Positions 1 to 4,328 of a stretch of DNA of 11,169 bases are shown piece by piece. Below the pieces are notes generated by a model that did not search any database, was not told where the DNA came from, and saw only the letters and a program-made list of their open reading frames with translations. Positions within the stretch are counted from its first letter, which is position 1; each line of letters begins with the position of its first letter. Source of the DNA: Clostridium sp. CAG:169 (lineage in GTDB: Bacteria > Bacillota > Clostridia > Oscillospirales > Ruminococcaceae); NCBI GenBank assembly GCA_000435195.1, contig FR880254.1, positions 25,903 to 37,071 of the forward strand, read 5' to 3'. The position numbers and the translations under genes are program-made.

Positions 1-161
1 AGCTTGCCGCCGCGGGAGCTGCGCCTTGCCAGAAAGGCGAGGAGCTGTTCGCGGTCGATGACCGTACCGGCAGGGATGCCGTCGATGACAATGCCGATGG
101 CTTTGGAGTGACTTTCGCCGAAGATGGAAATTTTCAGGTTGCTGCCCCAGGTCGATGACAT
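1..161 (-). CDS. aroC: Chorismate synthase, N-terminal part (cut by window edge)
   Basis: Chorismate synthase converts 5-enolpyruvylshikimate-3-phosphate (EPSP) to chorismate using reduced FMN, the last shikimate-pathway step. Only the first 53 codons are present; the gene continues beyond base 1. The translation begins MSSTWGSNLKISIFGESHS and continues with a VIDGIPAG segment, which matches the family's N-terminus: the F-GESH motif carries the conserved active-site histidine. Here the motif reads GESHSKAIG rather than the commoner GESHGPAIG, so the residues after the histidine differ while the histidine is kept. The ATG at 161-159 is preceded by AAGGAGG (170-176) at a spacing of 8 nt, which fixes the start. 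It lies 29 nt downstream of the aroA stop and is the fourth gene of the aro operon. Family identification is firm; completeness cannot be judged. Confidence 0.93.
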   Translation of the reverse strand, partial: MSSTWGSNLKISIFGESHSKAIGIVIDGIPAGTVIDREQLLAFLARRSSRGGK

Positions 162-190
162 GGATAAAACCTCCTTATAGATGATGCAGC

Positions 191-1483
191 TTAGCCGGAA
201 AAACGGACGCTGCCGCCTAAACGCTCAAACTGCTCAAAAAAGTCCGGGTAGGATTTGTTGACGCACATCGGGTCGAGGATGGTGACCGGTTGCTCACACA
301 GCAGCGAGGCGACCGCCATCGACATCGAGATGCGGTGGTCGTTAAAGGAATCGACCGTCCCGCCGTTTAAGCTGCCGGTTCCGCAGACGACCAGGCTGTC
401 GGTGCCTTCAGTGACCTGTGCGCCCAGAGTGGTAAGGTTGTGACAGATGGCGTGCAGGCGGTCGCTTTCCTTGATGCGCAATCTGCCGGCGTTGACGATG
501 GTGGTCTGCCCTTGGGCTGCGGCAGCCGCGACCGACAGGATGGGGATGATGTCGGGAATCTGTGCTGCGTCGATGGTAGTTCCGTGCAGCTGGGATGGGA
601 AGACCTCGATAAAATCGGAAGCAATGTTCATCTTGGCGCCCATCCGTTGCAGAATCTGACAGACCTCCCGGTCGCCTTGCAGCGAATCTATATCCATGCC
701 GGTGACCCGAATGGAGGCGGATGTTTTGCTGATGGCTCCTGCGCACAGCCAGAAGGCGGCGTTGCTCCAGTCGCCCTGCGCGGTCAGCTGCTTGGGCGGG
801 CAGTAGCTCTGTCTGCCAAACACCTGCCATCCATTTTCCAAAGGCAGGATGCGGATGCCAAACTGCTTGAGCAGTTGCAGGGTCATCTCGACGTAGCCTT
901 TCGATTGCAGAGGAGAGGTCAGCAGGATGCGGCTGTCCTCTTCCAGCAGCGGAAGGGCAAACAGCAGCCCGGTGATGTACTGCGAGCTGATGTCACCGGA
1001 AAAGAAGAAGTCCCCGCCGCGCAGCTTTCCGCTGATGTGCAGCGGCAGGCTGTCGCCGTTTTCGGGCAGCTGCAAAGAAACGCCATGGGCGGCAAGCTGG
1101 GAGCAGAGCGGCTCCATCGGGCGTTGGGAAAGGCGTCCGTGCCCGGTAAAAACCGCGCGGCGTCCCAGCGCGGCACAGACCGGCACCAAAAAGCGCAGGG
1201 TGGAGCCGGATTCGTTGCAATCGCACAAAATTTCCGATTGCGCAGATTCGGTGGAGGGGAAGATCCCGTCCACGATGGTGCAGTCGTTTTCAAAGCGTAC
1301 CGATGCGCCCAGCGCGCCGATGACGTTGGCGGTCGCCTGAATGTCCTGAGAGAGGGTATAGCGATGAATCAGCGATTCGCCGCAGCTTAAAGCGCAGGCA
1401 ATGATCAGCCGGTGCAGGTCGGATTTGGAAACAGGAGCCGATACGGTGCCGTTTAAGGCGCCGTGTACTGTGCAGCTTAACAT
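191..1483 (-). CDS. aroA: 3-phosphoshikimate 1-carboxyvinyltransferase (EPSP synthase)
   Basis: This enzyme transfers the enolpyruvyl group of PEP to shikimate-3-phosphate, the sixth shikimate step, in the cytosol. The 430-aa product has the family's usual length. Visible motifs include SKSDLHR at residues 19-25 (Lys20, Ser21 and Arg25 match the substrate-binding K-S-R set), NESGSTLRF, GRLSQRPM, SSQYITGLL, QGDWSNAAFW, a PD pair in QIPDIIP (catalytic Asp), KESDRL, NDHR, and the C-terminal NKSYPDFF lysine. No key residue appears lost. The reading frame stays open another 72 codons upstream inside aroB, but the ATG at 1483-1481 follows AAGGAGG (1491-1497) and begins MLSCTVHG at the normal family position, so it is the start used. 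It overlaps the aroB stop by 7 nt, implying translational coupling. Its stop is a TAA at 193-191. Confidence 0.96.
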   Translation of the reverse strand: MLSCTVHGALNGTVSAPVSKSDLHRLIIACALSCGESLIHRYTLSQDIQATANVIGALGASVRFENDCTIVDGIFPSTESAQSEILCDCNESGSTLRFLVPVCAALGRRAVFTGHGRLSQRPMEPLCSQLAAHGVSLQLPENGDSLPLHISGKLRGGDFFFSGDISSQYITGLLFALPLLEEDSRILLTSPLQSKGYVEMTLQLLKQFGIRILPLENGWQVFGRQSYCPPKQLTAQGDWSNAAFWLCAGAISKTSASIRVTGMDIDSLQGDREVCQILQRMGAKMNIASDFIEVFPSQLHGTTIDAAQIPDIIPILSVAAAAAQGQTTIVNAGRLRIKESDRLHAICHNLTTLGAQVTEGTDSLVVCGTGSLNGGTVDSFNDHRISMSMAVASLLCEQPVTILDPMCVNKSYPDFFEQFERLGGSVRFSG

Positions 1484-2541
1484 GGCAGTCCCTCCTTGAG
1501 CAGAGCAGTCAGTTGTTCTGCTGGCATGGGCAGAATCTTTGCGCTGCCAATTTCTGGGACGACCACCAGACGGATGGTGTCGCCGGACATTTTTTTGTCG
1601 TGCAGGCAGCTTTGGGCAAGCTCGGCAAGCTCTCCCGGGTAGTCGGTCGGCAGGTGATACCGCTTGAGCATCCGGCATAGCTGCTCGAGTACGGTGCAAT
1701 CGCAGAGACCGAGCCGGATGGAAAGGCGGGTGATGAGCACCATGCCCAGTGCCACGCCATATCCGTGGGTGACGGCATGGTTGCTGACCTTTTCGATGGC
1801 GTGTCCCAGGGTGTGCCCGTAGTTTAAAATCATGCGAATGGCGTTGTCCTGCTCATCCTGTTCCACCACCTGCCGCTTGATGTCGACACAGTAGGCGACA
1901 ATCTGCTCGATCTGCTGGTGAATGTCACAGCTTTCCAGCAGGTCAAAGAAGTCCCGGTTCCAAATCATGGCGTATTTAATCATCTCGGCGCAGCCTTCGG
2001 CAAAGGTCTGCTCGGAGAGTGTGTCAAAGGTGTTCGGGTCGCACAGGACCAGAGAAGGCTGATGGAAGGCTCCAATCAAATTCTTTCCGGCGGGGATGTT
2101 GACCGCTGTTTTGCCGCCTACCGAGGAGTCGATGGCAGCCAAAAAGGTGGTGGGAATCTGAATGAACGGGATGCCGCGCAGATAGGTGGCAGCGGCAAAT
2201 CCGGCAAGGTCGCCCACTACGCCGCCGCCGAGCGCCACGATGAAATCGCTGCGGGTGATATGATTTTGGATCAAAAAATCATAGACATTCATCAGCACCG
2301 CATGGCTTTTGGAATCCTCCCCATGCAAAAAGGTGAAATGACAAACGCGAAAGCCCGCCTGCTCGAAGGAACGAACAACAGTATTCAGGTACAGGGCGGA
2401 TACATTGTCATCGGTGATGATGGCAGCTGCCGATTTTTGCGGAGAAAAAACCTCGGCAGTTTTTTCTCCACAGTGTGAAAGCAGCCCTTTTTCAATCAAA
2501 ACGTCATAGCGCACACTGGCGTTGACGGTCACAGTCTTCAA
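1477..2541 (-). CDS. aroB: 3-dehydroquinate synthase
   Basis: This NAD- and divalent-metal-dependent enzyme cyclises DAHP to 3-dehydroquinate, the second shikimate step. The sequence shows the NAD-binding GGGVVGDLAGF motif near residue 105, then PTTFLAAIDSSVGGKTAVN and KNLIGAFHQP. Metal ligands lie in FAEGCAEMIKY (Glu), NYGHTLGHAIE (His) and HGYGVALGM (His). The length of 354 aa is typical. The frame also opens with a TTG at 2550, but the only Shine-Dalgarno sequence (AAAGGAG, 2551-2557) abuts that codon. The next in-frame TTG, at 2541-2539, sits 9 nt from GGAG and gives MKTVTVNAS, matching how AroB proteins usually begin, so it is preferred. The gene follows aroF by 72 nt with no terminator visible and overlaps aroA by 7 nt, so the genes are very likely co-transcribed. 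Confidence 0.95.
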   Translation of the reverse strand: MKTVTVNASVRYDVLIEKGLLSHCGEKTAEVFSPQKSAAAIITDDNVSALYLNTVVRSFEQAGFRVCHFTFLHGEDSKSHAVLMNVYDFLIQNHITRSDFIVALGGGVVGDLAGFAAATYLRGIPFIQIPTTFLAAIDSSVGGKTAVNIPAGKNLIGAFHQPSLVLCDPNTFDTLSEQTFAEGCAEMIKYAMIWNRDFFDLLESCDIHQQIEQIVAYCVDIKRQVVEQDEQDNAIRMILNYGHTLGHAIEKVSNHAVTHGYGVALGMVLITRLSIRLGLCDCTVLEQLCRMLKRYHLPTDYPGELAELAQSCLHDKKMSGDTIRLVVVPEIGSAKILPMPAEQLTALLKEGLPC

Positions 2542-2613
2542 TCCGAACAACTCCTTTCAGCTGATTGGATTTGTGATGAGTTTTCGATAAAGCAAGAACA
2601 AATTTTCTGAATC

Positions 2614-3627
2614 TTAGTCGATGGTCTTGCCGAAGAAGGCGGTGGTGCGGCGGACATCGTCCATCACCTGGTCGAACTGTTCGGGTGTCAGCGACTGCGC
2701 ACCGTCGCACAATGCCTTTTCCGGGTCGTTGTGAACTTCGATAATCAGTCCGTCTGCGCCGACTGCGATGGCTGCCATCGACAGCGGCTGGACCATCCAG
2801 CGGATGCCGGCAGCGTGGCTTGGGTCGATGATGATAGGCAGGTGGGACTGCTTTTTGATGATTGGAATAGCGGAGATGTCCAGTGTGTTGCGGGTAGCGG
2901 TCTCAAAGGTGCGGATGCCGCGCTCGCACAGGATGACCTTTTTGTTGCCGCCTGCCATGATGTATTCTGCGCTCATCAGCAGCTCTTCGATGGTGTTGGC
3001 AAGTCCGCGCTTGAGCAGGATGGGCTTGTCGATTTTGCCCAGCTCTTTGAGCAGCTCAAAGTTCTGCATATTGCGTGCGCCGACCTGGATGACATCCACC
3101 TGTTCAAACAGCGGCAGATGGTCGATGCTCATGATTTCGGTGACGATGGGCAGACCGGATGCTTTTTTGGCTTCCAGCAGGTAATCCAGCCCTTCCTTGC
3201 GCAGTCCCTGGAAGGAGTATGGGGAGGTGCGAGGCTTGAATGCGCCGCCGCGCAGCAGTCCTGCACCGGAAGTTTTGACCGAATTGGCTATCGAAATCAT
3301 CTGCTCGCGGCTTTCTACCGAGCAGGGACCGGCGATGACCTGAAAATGTCCGCCGCCGATTCTTCTGCCGCAGACATCGATGACGGTGTCGTCCGGGTGG
3401 AATTTGCGGTTGGCATTTTTATAAGGCTCCTGGATTCGTTTGACCTCGGCAACGGTGTCCATCGACTTGATGTCATCGGTGTCCAAACGGGAGGTATCAC
3501 CAATCAATCCGAGGATGGTTTCGTGTACGCCGCGAATCTCCTGCACCTGAAAATTCATCTGCTCGAAGTGACTGACCATTTTATTGACCTGAACGGGGGA
3601 AGTCCCTTTTTTTAAAATAATAATCAT
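2614..3627 (-). CDS. aroF: 3-deoxy-7-phosphoheptulonate (DAHP) synthase, type I-beta with N-terminal regulatory domain
   Basis: DAHP synthase condenses PEP with erythrose-4-phosphate, the committed step to chorismate. The 337-aa protein matches the Thermotoga maritima type: a ferredoxin-like domain at about residues 1-68, then a TIM barrel. Barrel motifs seen are AGPCSVES (99-106), GGAFKPRTSPYSFQG (127-141), GARNMQNF, KRGL, CERGIRTFE, DPSHAAG and EVHNDPEKALCDGAQS. Cys102, His271, Glu297 and Asp308 line up with the known metal ligands. In T. maritima the N-terminal domain mediates feedback inhibition by Tyr and, less strongly, Phe; the same is inferred here. The ATG at 3627 is preceded by AAAGGA (3637-3642), spacing 9. 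It is the first structural gene of the operon, and an intrinsic terminator lies only 37 nt upstream in its leader, so transcription into it must pass an attenuator. The symbol aroF is by convention; aroG or aroA(G) are also used. Confidence 0.96.
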   Translation of the reverse strand: MIIILKKGTSPVQVNKMVSHFEQMNFQVQEIRGVHETILGLIGDTSRLDTDDIKSMDTVAEVKRIQEPYKNANRKFHPDDTVIDVCGRRIGGGHFQVIAGPCSVESREQMISIANSVKTSGAGLLRGGAFKPRTSPYSFQGLRKEGLDYLLEAKKASGLPIVTEIMSIDHLPLFEQVDVIQVGARNMQNFELLKELGKIDKPILLKRGLANTIEELLMSAEYIMAGGNKKVILCERGIRTFETATRNTLDISAIPIIKKQSHLPIIIDPSHAAGIRWMVQPLSMAAIAVGADGLIIEVHNDPEKALCDGAQSLTPEQFDQVMDDVRRTTAFFGKTID

Positions 3628-3650
3628 AACAACAAATCCTTTCTGTTTTG

Positions 3651-3692
3651 AAAAATAAAAAAAGTCGGTGCTTTTTTGTCAAAAGCACCGAC
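3651..3692 (-). terminator. Intrinsic terminator (attenuator) in the aroF leader
   Basis: Read on the minus strand, the arms GTCGGTGCTTTT (3692-3681) and AAAAGCACCGAC (3675-3664) form a perfect 12-bp stem with a 5-nt loop (3680-3676). A U-rich tract follows directly (seven T, A, five T at 3663-3651). It lies between the aroF promoter and the aroF start codon, so it would stop transcription before the structural genes unless prevented. That position, together with the upstream Phe/Tyr leader peptide, identifies it as an attenuator rather than an operon-end terminator. Confidence 0.9.
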
Positions 3693-3774
3693 AGATTTGG
3701 GTCGTGGTATAGCAATCATCTGTATCCTAACAGGAACGAATCAGACCGATTATCGTCCGTTCGCTGTCAGAGCT
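3684..3774 (-). promoter_or_regulatory. Candidate antiterminator pairing of the aro attenuator
   Basis: Segment AGCTCTGACAG (3774-3764), which falls in codons 37-41 of the leader peptide, can pair with CTGTCGGTGCT (3694-3684), most of which is the 5' arm of the terminator. Paired antiparallel, this gives ten base pairs (one G-U) and one U-U mismatch over 11 positions. Forming this helix would prevent the terminator. A second competing hairpin, ACAGAT (3723-3718) with ATCTGT (3696-3691), overlaps the same region. The pairing was found by hand; no energies were computed. The arrangement fits the model: a ribosome stalled at the Phe/Tyr codons leaves 3764-3774 free, whereas a ribosome reaching the stop at 3750 covers it. 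Confidence 0.6.
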
Positions 3775-3884
3775 GTCCTTTTGGCATCTGTATTCTTTTT
3801 TGCATGATAAAATCGCCCTGCGCTATAAAAGGCAAAGCTGAAAAAATATGCAAAATAAGCAGATGTCATGGGTTTGCAGCTCAT
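3750..3884 (-). CDS. Phe/Tyr-rich leader peptide of the aro operon
   Basis: This is a 44-codon reading frame beginning MSCKPMTS and containing the run AYFAYFFSFAFYSAGRFY at residues 9-26. That run holds six Phe codons (11, 14, 15, 17, 19, 25) and four Tyr codons (10, 13, 20, 26); no Trp occurs. GGAGG at 3890-3894 lies 5 nt before the ATG (3884-3882), and a strong promoter is about 50 nt upstream of the ATG. The frame ends at TAA (3752-3750), 58 nt before the terminator stem. By analogy with pheL/pheM/trpL leader peptides of enteric bacteria, it should act as a sensor: shortage of charged tRNA-Phe or tRNA-Tyr stalls the ribosome and favours antitermination into aroF. The tail after codon 26 (AKKNTDAKRTALTANGR) is longer than in classical leaders, but it contains the antiterminator segment. 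No function of the peptide product itself is suggested. Confidence 0.82.
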   Translation of the reverse strand: MSCKPMTSAYFAYFFSFAFYSAGRFYHAKKNTDAKRTALTANGR

Positions 3885-3920
3885 AAGATCCTCCAATTCC
3901 TGCGCTTTTTGGAGCGCTTG
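3885..3920 (-). promoter_or_regulatory. Alternative hairpins at the leader 5' end overlapping the leader-peptide RBS
   Basis: Two mutually exclusive hairpins can be drawn in the first 45 nt of the transcript. CTCCAA (3914-3909) pairs with TTGGAG (3896-3891), which covers most of the leader peptide's Shine-Dalgarno GGAGG. Alternatively GCGCT (3917-3913) pairs with AGCGC (3906-3902), which leaves the site open. Both stems are perfect but short (6 and 5 bp). Regulation through this switch is only a possibility. Confidence 0.35.
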
Positions 3921-3937
3921 AAAATGATGATGTAAAA

Positions 3938-3966
3938 AATATACGATGATTTTTCATATTTGTCAA
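3938..3966 (-). promoter_or_regulatory. Sigma-70-type promoter of the aro operon
   Basis: On the minus strand a perfect -35 TTGACA (3966-3961) is separated by 17 nt from a -10 TATATT (3943-3938; 5/6 match to TATAAT). Transcription should start near 3933-3931, giving a leader of about 300 nt before aroF that includes the leader peptide and attenuator. Confidence 0.85.
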
Positions 3967-4011
3967 GCACTTTTACCTGATAAACTGAAAAATTGATGTT
4001 TTTTCATAAAA

Positions 4012-4059
4012 CTTTTGCCGTAAGCTGTCGATATAGAATAAATGCAGCGAGGGCAAAAG
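4012..4059. repeat. Inverted repeat between the divergent aro and activase promoters
   Basis: CTTTTGCC (4012-4019) and GGCAAAAG (4052-4059) are perfect 8-bp inverted arms. Inside them GCTG (4024-4027) and CAGC (4045-4048) form a second, nested stem. The element lies in the 132-bp stretch between the two divergent promoters (3966 and 4099). A further small palindrome, ATTCT-GAAT-AGAAT (4063-4076), lies 22 nt upstream of the plus-strand -35. No gene is seen in this stretch. They could be regulator binding sites or part of an unidentified transcript; nothing here decides. Confidence 0.4.
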
Positions 4060-4098
4060 GTAATTCTGAATAGAATGTTAATTTTTATTTTGTGATAA

Positions 4099-4127
4099 TT
4101 GACACTTTTTTAAACAGGACTTATAAT
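4099..4127 (+). promoter_or_regulatory. Perfect-consensus sigma-70-type promoter upstream of the activase gene
   Basis: TTGACA (4099-4104) and TATAAT (4122-4127) are both exact consensus hexamers at 17-nt spacing. Transcription should start near 4134, leaving a 5' leader of about 195 nt before the activase gene. Such a promoter is expected to be strong and not to need an activator. Confidence 0.88.
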
Positions 4128-4133
4128 ATGGTG

Positions 4134-4328
4134 GAACTAAAATGGATGTGCCCTAATAAATAGGTAAATTATCATCAAAAAAGAGTGGATTGCACAGAGA
4201 ATAGATAGACCTTTGTGCAGCAAGAGAAACGTGAGGAAGGATAACCGAGGAAGGCGTTGCGGCAGCTTTGGGATTGGTCGGACGTGTGTTCGCTCGGTTT
4301 GCCTTGTCAGAAAGGACAGGGGAGAAGA
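4134..4328 (+). promoter_or_regulatory. Structured 5' leader of the activase gene, possible cis-regulatory RNA
   Basis: This region has no convincing gene. It can form several helices: TGCACAGAG (4191-4199) with CTTTGTGCA (4211-4219), nine pairs with one G-U and an 11-nt loop; AACCGAG (4243-4249) with CTCGGTT (4293-4299), seven pairs; AAGGC (4251-4255) with GCCTT (4301-4305), which cannot nest with the previous helix and is an alternative or a pseudoknot; and CTTGTC with GACAGG next to the activase ribosome binding site. A direct repeat GAGGAAGG occurs at 4232-4239 and 4247-4254. I do not recognise a known riboswitch class, and there is no leader terminator. Confidence 0.4.

Noticed and set aside
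440..1390. Plus-strand frame of 316 codons across aroA
   Set aside because: It is antisense to aroA, whose motifs are unmistakable; no ribosome site and low-complexity Gly/Gln-rich translation.
2731..3615. Plus-strand frame of 294 codons across aroF
   Set aside because: It mirrors aroF codon structure and has no ribosome site or recognisable domain.
3661..3930. T-box riboswitch upstream of aroF
   Set aside because: A T-box was the first expectation for a Firmicute leader with a terminator, but no AGGGTGGNACCGCG-like sequence is present on the minus strand; TATACCACGACC is not a convincing match. The leader peptide explains the layout better.
3648..3935. Plus-strand frame of 95 codons in the aro leader
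   Set aside because: It reads through the terminator and leader-peptide complement; all signals in this stretch (promoter, ribosome site, terminator) point to the minus strand.
4257..4328. Upstream TTG start for the activase gene, adding 24 residues
   Set aside because: A GAGG lies 6 nt upstream, so it is not impossible, but the family begins close to GIDIGST, and the extension has no family resemblance. TTG 4329 with AGGGGAG is preferred.
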